A stretch of DNA of 64,000 nt from Salvator merianae. Taxonomy: Eukaryota > Chordata > Lepidosauria > Squamata > Teiidae. Of the stretch, positions 48,714 through 59,424 are shown piece by piece; position 1 is the first letter of the stretch; each line of letters opens with the position of its first letter. The DNA is taken from positions 35,181,946-35,245,945 of the forward strand of contig QVOM02000116.1 in assembly GCA_003586115.2 (NCBI GenBank). Reading direction: 5' to 3'. The notes beneath the pieces are model-generated. The model did no database searches. It was not told the origin of the DNA and was given only the letters and a program-made list of their open reading frames with translations. The translations under genes were made by a program, and so were the position numbers.

Positions 48714-49607
48714 CTTTCGTAGAGCATTCTATTCACATGGAAACGGAGGGAAGAGTTATAAGGTCTCACTGTTCTTCATGAACCAGAAAGCAGCCTTATT
48801 TTTCTATTTTCATCATGTCACTGTCTTGCCTCTAGCTCAGTAAGCCATAGCTGAAGATCTGATTGTAGCTCAGCAGCAAATACTATATAAGTTGCCATGT
48901 ACAAAGGAACATGTGGAAAGCATCACACTATATACACTGAACAGCTATGTGCCAACACATATGTGATCTCCAAGTCCCTTGCATGTCACACATACTAATT
49001 CAGCCATTTTGCACTTTCAGCTAATTGGCAATTACATATCACAGTATCATCTCGAAGAGAGTTGCTAGAATGAATTTAGGACATGTGTTGGCCTTGATCT
49101 GCAGGCACTGTCTCCATTGGAGCTGATAGTGTTGGTATGTGTTCCTCAAAAGCTACTTTTAAGATGTGCTCAAAGTCACTTTCTTTCTCAACTGTGATGT
49201 GATCTGGGGCTTCCTATGAAATATGGAACCTTCTTCACACAAGCAGAACCTGCAGGTCAGGAAGATCAAATAAAGGTTTCCAGTTCTGGAGTTTTGCTCA
49301 TCTCATGCTGCCCTGCTGATTCTGCTCTGTGGGTTGCCATCACACAGGACATCTTTATGTATACAGAAGGTGGTCCATTTCAGAAGAATAGCCTGTATTT
49401 CATGACAGACAGTTAAGGTAGAGGTTAATACACTAATTGTTTATTTTTATATACAGCACCTTTATACACAATGGTATATAAACAAATGTCTCAGCGTCTG
49501 AAGACAGCTTCTGTGCATATATCTTTGGAAAACTCATTTCTTCAGAGGTTTATTTCACTTATTATCCAATTTGTTTTCAGAATACACCAGACTAATAGGC
49601 ATTCATA

Positions 49608-50290
49608 GTGTAACAGAATTATAAAAGGTCATTTAGACCATCAAGGCCAACTATCTACTCCATGTGAGAATTGAGATGAAAACATCTCTAACAGATCGCT
49701 GTCCAGCTTCTGCTTGGATACATCCAAAGGAAACAGGCCACTTCCTTTTTGTGAAATTGGTTCCACTATTGAACAGGACCTTTCTGATTACATCTTAAGC
49801 CTATCTTTCCTTGTCTGAGATGATAGTGGTCATAACCAATGTACCTCCCTTCAGCTGCTCTTTTTGAAGAAGATGCTTATGGAGAAGGCACTCCAGGATA
49901 ACAGTGTCCAAATATAAGGCCAAATCTGACTGAAATTGTGGGCCAAATCCACCCCATGTTTGCCACGAATCACCATCTTGTCACTCCAAATATATCTCCT
50001 CACAATGGCACATTCCAAGGGCGTGGTTCAAAACATTTCTCCAGGTTGATCCACATGTCACAACGTTCTCAGTGATATCCAGCTAGGTATTTGCAAAGGG
50101 CAAGCATATCTCCCCCAGTCTCTTTTCGCTCAATCTCTCCTCAAATAACTTTTTTTTTTTGGTCTTCTGGTCATCGTTCTTGCCTTTCTCTTGCCCTTCT
50201 CTGAAATGTCCCATATCTTCTGAATGCTTACTAAAGTGTGGTGTCCAGACTGGGCTCAATACTACAGGCTTAGGGTGGGGGACTCTAACC
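49608..50290 (+). mobile_element. CR1-like LINE 3' region
   Basis: The order AGAATTATAAAAGGTCATTT, CATCAAGGCCAACTATCTAC, ACAGATCGCTGTCCAGCTTC, and later AAAGTGTGGTGTCCAGACTG followed by GGGCTCAATACTACAGG is that of CR1-group 3' regions in reptiles and birds (from memory). Interrupted by a poly-T run. Confidence 0.65.
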
Positions 50291-51140
50291 AGCACCAAAT
50301 GTGAGAAAGTCAATGTTTAGCTGAATAAAGCGACTGTGAGGATGAACTCACCACACAGAAATCTCCTGGAGGTGGCTGCTATTACGAACTTGACTGGATT
50401 TGCCTGCTATTGACAACAGGTGCACATGGCAGCTGCGTAGCCCTTTGGCTGGAAAAAGACTGAGTCAATATGTACATCACCAAAGCTAAACTTAGTTCAT
50501 TTGCAGCGGGAACTCTCCATGCAAAACTATGAGAAGATAAGAGGGGAATAAATTCCAGCTTGAGTTTTAAATAGCTTTCTACGTCACACCTGCCACATTG
50601 CGTTTCTATCTGCAACAAGCAGGCTGTCTGCATGCTAATTTGGCCACTGCAATGGTTAGGGCTGAGTCATTCCTTGATCCACATCAGGATTTCAGACTGC
50701 TCTGGGTTCCGTCTACTAATACCAAAAGTTTTAGTACTTGACAGCAGTAAGGATTCCAGAAAGAAACACTCTTATTCTGCAAACAAGGAAGGAACTTTAA
50801 CATTCTACATACATCGCACAAACTCCAGATTTAAGTTCGTCCTTTCTAAGGCCCCTTCTAGATGGAGGACTGGGTTCAGTTGGGTGGGGGACACTTTGAG
50901 GGAGAGTCAAATGTTTTAACATTTCTTTCTGAACAGTTTTGGGCCTGCTTTAGGATGGTGGCTGCACGCCACTCATGTGGAACAGCAATCTCCAGTCGGC
51001 CAATGTAATGCAATGCATAAAGATCTAATCATATTATTGCAAGTTTCTAGGGTCACATGAAAAGAGAGAAGTCACATATTACTAATTCTTTAAGAGGAAA
51101 GCCATGCTGTACAGCACTGTGTTTTATAAGGTATGACTAT

Positions 51141-51340
51141 ACGGCCCTTTCTGCACTGCGTCTTATTCCAGATTATATCCTGGAACAGGGGCCTGCAGTC
51201 CACATGGTAGTGCAGACTATGACAGGCCCCAAACAGGACCTGTCATAGTCTGTATTAGCATGCAGATGGCATGTCCCTATTCTGGGACATAATCTAAAAC
51301 AAGGCCCATGCTGTAAAAGTGGGTATAGCCACTACAGTGT
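51141..51340. mobile_element. Family B foldback MITE, copy 1
   Basis: It begins GGCCCTTTCTGCACTGCG. The interior repeats in mirror image: TTCCAGATTATATCCTGGAA, GTGCAGACTATGACAGG, then CCTGTCATAGTCTGTATTAG. It matches 57936-58114 and the left part of 53098-53656. The right end is blurred. Confidence 0.7.
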
Positions 51341-51426
51341 TTGCAGAGTGGCATACGGCTGAATCCTGTATTGAGTCCCTGTTAGGCCTGGCTGTTTAGG
51401 CTGCTTGGATTGCTCAATCATACTTT

Positions 51427-52049
51427 GGGCCTGTTCGCACTTACAACAGTATAACAGTATAACTAGCACTGTTCGGGCCGGTAGGGTTCGGGTTTAGAGA
51501 GAGGTCTTCGCACCTGTCAGTGCTGGAACACTCCTCAAGCCAACCAGCGCTGGACACAGTGCGAATGGGAGCGTACTAGTTCATTAGCTGTGTTTGAACC
51601 TAGAGGGTCTGTGTTTGAACCCAGAGGGTCTGTGTTCGAACCTGGGGAATGGGAGCGTACTAGTTCATTAGCTGTGTTTGAACCTAGAGGGTCTGTGTTT
51701 GAACCCAGAGGGTCTGTGTTCGAACCTGTGTCCGAAAAGGCCACCAGGGTCCGGACCCCAAGGTCCGAACCAGGGTGCAAACTGGCACACTGCGCCTGCA
51801 CGGCCCTGCCAGCCCCAGCCCGCCGCCATTTTGAACCCGGAAATGGTGTGAACGCACCTTCCCTGATCCTCATCTGATCCTGCAGGTTGGGTTGGAGACT
51901 ACAAATTAGTTGACCACAGCTGGTTGGATTCAGGTAAGCATCAGGTGGGCTTTGGTAGATTTCGTGTGAGCTGGGGCTGTTCGCAAGTGCGGATCCTGCG
52001 TTCTAGCATGCGCCCTGAAACATACCACTCGCTAAGTGCGAACAGGCCC
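51427..52049. mobile_element. GGGCCTGTTCGCACTTA-ended DNA element
   Basis: The ends GGGCCTGTTCGCACTTA and (complement) GGGCCTGTTCGCACTTAGC are nearly perfect 17-bp inverted repeats. Flanks are TTT and ATT, so the 3-bp duplication is imperfect. The inner part is CpG-rich, which suggests youth, and holds a duplicated block at 51564-51732. The ORFs rich in FEPRGSV on one strand and GSNTDPL on the other are translations of that repeat. Confidence 0.78.
51564..51732. repeat. Two-level tandem repeat inside the 51427 element
   Basis: An 85-bp unit beginning AATGGGAGCGTACTAGTTC occurs twice. Within each, a ~20-bp subunit (TGTTTGAACCCAGAGGGTC and variants) is present about three times. Confidence 0.92.
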
Positions 52050-52147
52050 ATTGTCTTTGAATTGTTTTCAACATGAATGAAAAAGACTAACAATCTGATG
52101 TCATAAGCTGCTGCAGTCATGGGAGCTGCAAAAATGCATTCCCCTAC

Positions 52148-52164
52148 CTTGTGGAGCAATTAAT
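52148..52164 (-). CDS. Putative 17-nt microexon 2
   Basis: Exon 1 ends in phase 2 and exon 3 opens in phase 1, so they cannot join directly without a stop (the direct join reaches TGA in exon 3). A 17-nt segment here fits exactly. It has acceptor TTTCACTCAG with a CTAAT branch-like motif just upstream and donor CACAAG|GTAGGG, and adds the residues R-L-I-A-P-Q-E across both junctions. I see no better bridging exon between 48.4 and 55.1 kb, but a segment this short arises easily by chance, so it is tentative. Confidence 0.4.
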
Positions 52165-52370
52165 CTGAGTGAAATTAGTTTGCATTGTGTCTATTACCAC
52201 ACAACAAAGATAATTTGCCATTAGTGATCCCTGTATAACAATAACGGGAGGAGCTGCCAATTAAATCTGGAGTGCCTAGATATACTAGGTATACAATCTG
52301 CTATGTAATTATTGAAAGAAGGACAACTGTTAATAGGAGTCTCCTTTTGGTTTCATGTAAAGTAAATGGA

Positions 52371-52406
52371 TAGGAAGCTGTCTTCCTATAGGAAGCTGTC
52401 TTCCTA
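52371..52406. repeat. Perfect 18-bp tandem duplication
   Basis: TAGGAAGCTGTCTTCCTA occurs twice head to tail. Each unit is itself a short inverted repeat (TAGGAAG/CTTCCTA). Confidence 0.95.
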
Positions 52407-52489
52407 TATGAAACTAGCGAACAGTGTTTTATCTGATCAGAACTCCCCTTTAGGATCCCAGGGAAAAGGATTCTTAATCATCATTGCCT

Positions 52490-52545
52490 TTTAACAGGAG
52501 ATGTCCAGACCTCCTGCATGCAAAGCAACTGCCTTACCTATTAAT
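52490..52545 (-). mobile_element. tRNA-headed SINE fragment
   Basis: The minus strand contains TAAGGCAGTTGCTTTGCATG followed by CAGGAGGTCTGGACATCTCC, the usual middle of a tRNA-derived SINE head. The nearby CTGTCTTCCTATAGG region may belong to the same element. Confidence 0.45.
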
Positions 52546-53097
52546 TACTCATTAATTGCTATTAATCACTGCATGGTGCAGTTTTAACAAGCCTGACTCA
52601 AGAATTTCTTTTGCCATTGGAATGAATATGATTATGGTTGTTGTCATCATCTAAAACAAATGCTATATTCGTGTTTCATCTTGTGAAACTAGCATGACTG
52701 GGGGGCAATCAACCAGTTTATAATCCAATGAAACACATGCACAAGCCAAAATCTACCTCAGATATATATTAGGAAAATGGGGGTTAACAGTCAGTATGGT
52801 TCTTTTCAAAAGTGCAATATGGGAAGTTAGTAATGTGACATCACAAGAGAAGGAGTCAAATTCAAGAATGATAGTTCTGTTGGGGATTATGCACTTTAGG
52901 AGAACCAAACAATTTATGTGGCCCAAACAAAACTTGACTGGCCCAGTGAAGTGATGAACACCAAGTAGAAACTCAGTGCATCTAGTCAGAACAGAGGAAG
53001 GACTAGAAAAAAAAAAAAAGATTATGCTTGGCAAGGATGCAGGAAGCAAAATAAGAGAAATGATAAAGGGTAAAGTGAATTGACAGCTTCAAAATCT

Positions 53098-53656
53098 GGA
53101 CCTTTCCGCATTGGGACTTTTTCTGAATTATATCCCAGAATAGGATCCTGACATCCACATGCCGGTGCAGACTACAGCAGACTCTACCTAGGTCCTGCCA
53201 TAGTCTGTACTAGCTTGTGAATGGCAGGCCCCTATTCTAAGGTTCTAAGGTGGAAAAGGCCATGCAGTTTGGTAGCCATCTACACAGCGTGGGCTGGAAA
53301 ACCTGGAACTGGACATCCAGCACTTGCAGTGCTAATGCTGGCCACCCACCATGACAGCAGCTGTGGAAACATCTGGCTGCTGCCATGGTGACCAGGGATG
53401 CTGTGTGCAACTGTGCAGTAACAGGCGTGCCACACTGAGGCCTGTACCATTTGTACCCAAAAGTAGGTACAAACGCTGTGTCCTGGGAAAGTCCAGCTGC
53501 TCCCAGTCCAGCTGCAGACAATGATTTAGTTGCCCACAGCTAGTAGCCTTCAGAAGCATCTGTAGACACTTCTGAATGCTCGGGTCTCCACAAAATGCAG
53601 ATGCACTGTGCTAGTGAGCATCTGGACACTAACTAGCATTCAAGTGCAAACAGGCC
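53098..53656. mobile_element. Chimeric family B / family A element
   Basis: The left 170 bp is family B (GCATTGGGACTTTTTCTGAA, TATCCCAGAATAGGATCCTG, GCAGACTACAGCAGACTC). From about 53265 the sequence is family A (CACCCACCATGACAGCAGC, TGCTGCCATGGTGACCAGGG) and ends GTGCAAACAGGCCC. The outer ends GGACCTTTCCGCA and (complement) GGGCCTGTTTGCA form an inverted repeat, with flanks TCT/TAT. Confidence 0.65.
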
Positions 53657-55097
53657 CTATAACAAGGCAAAAAGGGAAGTATTTATCTATATATTCACCA
53701 ACAGCCAAACCCAACTTATTGGTACCCAACAACAACAATCGTTATCAAAATTATTTTAATGCACTTTAATATTTCATTACCCAAAGTTACCCATAGCAAA
53801 TTGTTATTGGAAGACACATAATTGATTGCCTTTATGGTATGTTTATATTAAAATGTTGTAGGGATAGCTCCTGTGGAAATCAGTTTCTATATCTCAGTTT
53901 AACTTGTCTTGCAGGATTTTTGCAAGAATAATATTCTAGGTTCTATTGGGTTAGGCCCAAATCAGGTGCAAATGGATCCAAGCAGAAATATTCAGTGGAG
54001 TCGTCTGAATAATCAGATGGATGAACTGCATGCCATGTGAAGTCTGAGGATGAGAAGATTACAGGAGTTTGACTGAACCTCGAAGTTCAAAATACAGGTC
54101 ATGTGGCAGTTCTTGGACAAAGGGTCCAAACCTATATAGTGAAAGGCAACTTATGCATGGTGCACTATGATGCACGGCATGGAAACTGATCTTCCCAGTT
54201 GTGCTAGAAGGGCCAGGCACCGCAAAGCTTCCTGATGCTCATCTGCAGGATGGTCACCTCATCTTTGCCTACCCTCAGAGCTGGGGAATTTTCAGTCTCT
54301 GGCTCTGAAATTGCAGTCCAGGAGGAGTTGAGCAGTGGCTCAGTCCTGGAAGTGGCCTGTTTTAGGACCCCAGCAAAATATTGCTAGGATCCAGAGTGCA
54401 GCATGGCCAGTTCCTGCCACTGCTGCCTGTTCACATGGTAGCAGCAGAGATGGAACCCAGGCTGTGAAGATAAGGGAGACCACTAGAAAGTGACCTAGAA
54501 TGGAGGGCTCCCTGGTCCAGCTTTTGCAATGGGCCAGGCAAGAGGGCCGAGTGGAGGGTACACCCTCCAACATAATCATGAAAAATGAGCATAGGGTCTT
54601 TAACTCTCTTGCCCACTTGAAAGCAGGCAGGAGGAGGTGAACAAGAGCTTTCATGGGGAGGAATGGGACAGCAACTGGAGAAAAGACCTTCCTTTCATCA
54701 GACACGATGCAGGATGACAGTTGAGTTCATCGAAGGGAAGGTCTTTTTTCCAATCATCAACTTACTCCTCCCTAAGCAAGCTGTCTTTCACCTGTATGCT
54801 CAAGTAGGAAGGTAAGTTAAAAGCATGCTGCTTTGTTATCATGATTTTTTCAGAATATGCCAGAGTGTCTGTAATCAATGGCCCATAATTCCTTGGACAC
54901 GACTCATGCTAGCTGTGTCTGATGAAGGTTCAGCTGCATCTGTTTTGTCCACTGCTCTGCATTTTAACCATACAGCCCTGTAGTAACAGGGCCAAGTCAT
55001 TGGAAAGCAGCCTTCCCAGGCCCAGCAGTTCACCCATTTTGCAAAGGTAAAGCAACAATTTCACAAACTGAAGTAAAGAGCTCCCAAACTGCCTTAC

Positions 55098-55315
55098 CGA
55101 TAGTCAGCCTCGAGGTCCTCCAAGCTGGAAGAGAGTGTCAGGAGTTCCAGGATGTTTGGTGAGAGGTTTAGCTCCCGCGTAGGATGCAAGGATGAAGTCC
55201 GCTCTGTCAGGCCTGTCATGCTAAGGTCAAACGGGACCAAAGTTGAAGAAAGGGGGCTTGACAGTGATCTGGCCATCTTTGCTTCTTGAGACCCAGGAAG
55301 AATGTTGGTGAGCAT
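55098..55315 (-). CDS. Exon 1, N-terminal coding exon of the coiled-coil gene
   Basis: Translation opens at an ATG at 55315 or, with better Kozak context (AAGATGG), at an in-frame ATG at 55276 that gives a protein 13 residues shorter. The peptide is Ser/Leu/Thr-rich and low in charge (begins MARSLSSPLSS from the inner ATG), then turns acidic near the end (LEDLEADY). It ends in phase 2 at a consensus donor, TATCG|GTAAGG. An X-box lies just upstream of the outer ATG. If that is the core promoter, transcription may start close enough for the inner ATG to be the true start. A non-coding leader exon upstream is not excluded. Confidence 0.8.
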
Positions 55316-55325
55316 GTCATAGTGG

Positions 55326-55339
55326 GATGCTATGGCAAC
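55326..55339 (-). promoter_or_regulatory. Candidate RFX X-box upstream of exon 1
   Basis: Read on the minus strand the site is GTTGCCATAGCATC. The canonical X-box palindrome GTTGCCATGGCAAC (general form GTNRCC, spacer, RGYAAC) differs only in the second half-site, where one consensus position is T instead of A. It lies 11 bp upstream of the first in-frame ATG. X-boxes near the start of a gene are the known binding sites for RFX factors that switch on ciliary genes. No TATA box or CpG cluster is evident nearby. Confidence 0.55.
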
Positions 55340-57935
55340 AAGAAACCCACCCAGCCATGTGGAGGCTGCTCATCATTCTAATGGGGGGAGTAACAAAGTC
55401 CCCTGCAAGGATCCCTTACCTCCCCTTCTCCATTCATTGCTTTTCTCCTGCTCCATTTGGAATCATTCATGAGATCTCTTCCAATGCATCTTTTCCTACC
55501 ATCTTGTGTGTACACTTTGCATGCAGCCTAAATGATAGAAGGGTAAAATAAAACTTGCCAGTGATTTTGAGGTTCTTTCCCCAAAGTTGCCCAATGATCT
55601 GCTTGTTCTATTTTTAGCAACACCAAAAGGGTATAAAAGAAAGGGTTCCCAGTGTGGAGTTGGCTTGGTGGTCTTGGTGGACTTTCTCCCCTCAAGAGCT
55701 GTACTCATTACAACATCTCTGAAGAAAGAAGAACTGCAAGATCATCCGTTACACTACCAAAGAGGTGTAGACTACTACCTGGTATCTGGCTCTTAGCCTC
55801 TCTGGAACTTTGAAGCCTTGAGTGTACTCTTTTCCCTTGCTCCAACATCAGAGCTTAGTGTTGCCCTGAGATCTTGCAACTGAGGAAACTCATTGCCTCC
55901 TTCTGCCTCCTGTCTCTTGGAAGATTGCTGCCTTTTCCTGCCACCTCCAAGGCTTATTTTCACACTGCTCTGCAGCCTTGTTAAGCTGAATTTCACAACT
56001 ACACTGCTTTATAACTTTGCTGGGCTAAATCACTAAGAAACTAGGATCTTCCCCTCTCTCCCTCACTACTTTCAGGCTACAGGGTATCCTTGGCTGTACA
56101 TCTGCTATAGATTCTAGGATCTCTACCCCACTGGTGAAAGAGTGTTCAGCACTGTCCATCCTCAGGCTTGTGCTGTGGATATACCTAAAAGTCTGTGGTG
56201 GTGGCTTCCCTGGCTCTGCCCCTACAGCTCCCAAGCCTCTGCACTCTCTGTCATCTGGCAAAGAACTGTGCATTTGGGAAGTGAGGATTATGGAGCATTC
56301 TACTTTCCGATTCCCTCAGTTTGGCTTTTGAATCCCTGGTACCTAGTTTTTGGATTCTGCAATAGGGGCAGAAATCTCTGAGAGTGAGAACATTCTACTC
56401 TCACTACTTTTCCTTCCTAGCCTGGTGAAGACTGTCCTAGGAGAAGACTTTGGGGGTGAGAACCAGTTTTTGTTGCCCCTGTGTCTTATTTTTCCTAGTG
56501 AGAATAGTGCTTTATGGGTGGATTGTAGGAATGGATTGGATATGGGCAACTTTACCCAGGATCTAAAGCCAAGAGAGTCATAGAATGGGGTGGAGATACT
56601 TTATTGGTCAAGTTGAGAGGGGTGAGCCTTGGACAACTGGGGAAACTGGAGACAGCTGTTAGAACTGTTAAGAACCTTTGATAGACATACATATACACAC
56701 CCAAGGAGACCAAGAAACTTGTTGCTTCTGCTTAGTACAGCAGCACTCTAAATTTTCCTTAACATATCCTTGTCATTGTGTTGCTCCACTTTAGCTTCTT
56801 TTTTTTTTTTTAATCTTTGAATCTGCCTGATCACTGTATTATTGCCAAAACCTGTTACCTTTTTGTTGGCTATTGCAGTAACTCAATAAACGACCTCCTT
56901 CCCTTTTTGTTATTTTTAATAAGGATTGTTTATTTTTGCATTTATTACTGCATCGGTACTCCTTCCTTTCCTCCCTCCCCTGTGTAACACATGCCAGTCC
57001 ATTGCAATCTGCCTTAGAGCAGTTCATTAAACCAACATATTAGCCTTAAAGATCCTGCTGGAATAACTGGAAATGAGTAATTTCCCCCGCCAAAAAAACA
57101 AACAAAACAGTTTATACCTTCTTCTTGTTTCAGTGCTATATTTGTTGTGATATAAAAAAAGGCATTCCCAGAGATATTTTATTGACTGTGTGAGGGAAAA
57201 TGACTCACAAAAATGGCTCTTCCTTCCTGCTGCACAAAAGAGGCATGTAACTATAGCAATGCAAGTGCCCATGATTCATGAAATGGGTAAAAGTTAATAT
57301 CTGTAATCATTTCTGGTGTAGGTGTATGTGTCAATATGAGTTTAGAGGTTCATTGAAAAAATTGACCTAAATCTCTGCTCAAAACATTCTTGGTTTTATG
57401 AGCCATAAGGTTGAATTGCTGGCCTTATTTCATGGAAAGGGAAGATTGACTTCTTGCCAAATCTTCCAAACCAAATTCTCCAGGCACGACTGCAAGCTTA
57501 TCCATGTGTGTATGTGTCCAGAAGCAATAATTAATTACAAATATAAGCATGTAGTCCAAGCAGATGACCTGATATGGTCCAATTATGTTCTTTTCTCTCT
57601 ATTTTAGGCTATAACTGTTGCCAAGTGTATAACCAGAATTGTATTGTTGCCTTTCGAACTTTCAAACCTTGGGTTGGCACAGAGCTGTCAGGAGAAACTC
57701 TGAAGCTGACAGAAAGGAAACACACACACACTTTTGATCAAAAGAGCAACACACACCCCTTCAACAAGCTGCCTCTAGGTGAGTGAAGCAACTTCACTGT
57801 TCCTGTTGGTAGCTTTTCATACACTTTTTAGTTCCTTGTTATACTAATGGAAAAATTTCAGAGATTCTTGTAAGAAAAGCATCTATGAGATAACATATAC
57901 AAATGTCATACAGAAGGGTCCTATCTATTATCTTT

Positions 57936-58114
57936 GGCCCTTTCTGCACTGGCCTTATTCCAGATTATATCTTGGAATAGGGGCCTGCCATCTGCATGCT
58001 AGTACAGACTACGGCAAGCCTTGGACAGGGTCTGCCATAGTCTGCACCAGCATGCAGATGGCAGGCCCCTATTCCAGGATATAATGCGAAATAAGGTCTA
58101 GTGCAAAAAGAGCC
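57936..58114. mobile_element. Family B foldback MITE, complete copy
   Basis: 179 bp. GGCCCTTTCTGCACTGG and (complement) GGCTCTTTTTGCACTAG are the inverted ends, and the whole element folds back through TTCCAGATTATATCTTGGAA and GGGGCCTGCCATCTGCATGC. A perfect TTT duplication flanks it (57933-57935, 58115-58117). Confidence 0.85.
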
Positions 58115-58349
58115 TTTGACTCTTTTCCATGTTCTGGTCCAAGAGCAGAAGCACCAAAGGCTGAACCGGAACAAGATGGCTTGCAATTGACTTCTTCTCA
58201 GCTAATCTGAGATTGGGACCTCTAGGGATAGTTCTGGACTGGGATAATGCTAGTCCCATGCAGTCAAAGTATACTAGGAAGCTGTTTGTTCCAGGATAAC
58301 AAACTAGTGCAGAAAGGCAAAAAGCATCAAGGAACACATTTGAGGTTTA

Positions 58350-58480
58350 CTCTGTAGCTCAGAGGTACAGCATTTGCTCTTGACACAGATGGTCACAGGT
58401 TTAATACCTCGTATCTCCCTAAAAGAAGGCAGTAGCAAACCACTTCCATTTTGTTGTGAAGAAGACTACATGGGTGCTTG
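58350..58480 (+). mobile_element. tRNA-derived SINE fragment
   Basis: CTCTGTAGCTCAGAGGTACA (A-box-like), CACAGGTTTAATACCTCG (B-box-like) and AGGCAGTAGCAAACCACTTC correspond to the 34925 SINE. Confidence 0.6.
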
Positions 58481-59424
58481 ATTCAAGGCCATCTTTACTT
58501 TTGCACTACTCTGCAGTACAGCATACCCTTTCCTTTCCCACTTTCTCCTTGAATTCTTGCTAATCAAATAGGTTTCCTCAAAGTAAGACAGACTGAAAGG
58601 AGCTGAGGGAATGCAGGTTGCGTGTGGTAAGTTCATAATGAACAGCAAAAAAGAACTGTGCCCCTGCAGTTTTTAATAGCTTATCATAAATGCTGTAATT
58701 GATGAAACCCCCTTTTCCACACACCTCATAAATATGCAAGAACCCTGGCCTAACTTAACTATTAATGTATAGAGTGTGGTGGAACATGACATCTAAGTTA
58801 CAATATTGTTCTAGCTGTCTGTCTAAGTAATCAAGTCTCAGGATTGGAATGAAATTTAGAAATACACATTAGGGCAGTAATGTGCCATTTTTCAGCCACT
58901 CCAGAATTTACTATGTGTGTGAGATCAAGCACTAAATATAGATATAAAATAAAGCCAATTATGATTGCATGGGTGGATGTAAATATGTTTGCATCCTTAT
59001 TTTTTTAAATTATGTACATTACTAATGCAACTGCTGTACCTTGTAATTAAAACAGCCCTCCTTCCAAATTAGTTGCTGACCAGGAAATAATAGAGTATGC
59101 TTTGCTCATCTGTGGTGGAACGGTGGAATAATAAAAGTATTATTATTCTCATTTCAGGGATATCTGAGCACTTAAGGCATGCCCGTGTGAGGAAACTCTC
59201 TGTGATCTTCCAATACATACAGCACTTGGTTGAATAATCAATAAAGTATTAGAAATATTATTTTTAAACATAATAGATTACCAGAACAATTGCATCAGCC
59301 TGCCCTGAAAAAGCCCTACTTATATTTTTTCATCTATGGGCCTTGCCACTTACAGGCAACCACCATGTGACCAGAGGCACAAATAAGTGGACGAACCTCA
59401 TTAGAGTAGGCAACTTGTCATCCA

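Larger units (their letters stand above)
48423..52147 (-). other. Sequence between exon 3 and putative exon 2
   Basis: 3.7 kb. It contains a palindromic element (48566-48713), a CR1 fragment (49608-50290), a poly-T stretch near 50151, a family B MITE (about 51141-51340) and a larger GGGCC-ended element (51427-52049). I see no exon with phase 2-to-1. Confidence 0.55.
52165..55097 (-). other. Sequence between exon 1 and putative exon 2
   Basis: 2.9 kb. It contains a perfect 18-bp duplication (52371-52406), a SINE fragment (about 52490-52545), a poly-A tract near 53009, the chimeric MITE at 53098-53656, and a SINE tail at about 53690-53740. 53.8-55.0 kb is unassigned. Confidence 0.55.
5437..55315 (-). 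other. Split gene for a coiled-coil protein, possibly C10orf67-like (DUF4709)
   Basis: Thirteen confident exons and one tentative microexon form one minus-strand gene of at least 49.9 kb. Exon lengths in transcript order are 218, 17, 107, 144, 75, 156, 139, 59, 72, 66, 246, 86, 85 and 100 nt, and splice phases agree at every junction. The 1570-nt reading frame has no stop, and the last exon ends in phase 1, so at least one more exon follows. The predicted protein is rich in Glu, Lys and Gln. It has no visible signal peptide or membrane segment and looks like an extended coiled coil. The block in exons 3-6 resembles my memory of vertebrate C10orf67, an uncharacterised protein. This is recollection, not a search; another cilia or centrosome coiled-coil protein is the main alternative. 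The exon structure is much surer than the name. Confidence 0.85.

Noticed and set aside
50350..50410. Minus-strand open segment with acceptor-like AATAG and donor GTGAGT, considered as exon 2.
   Set aside because: In the phase needed between exons 1 and 3 it contains a stop (TAA), and its acceptor lacks a pyrimidine tract.
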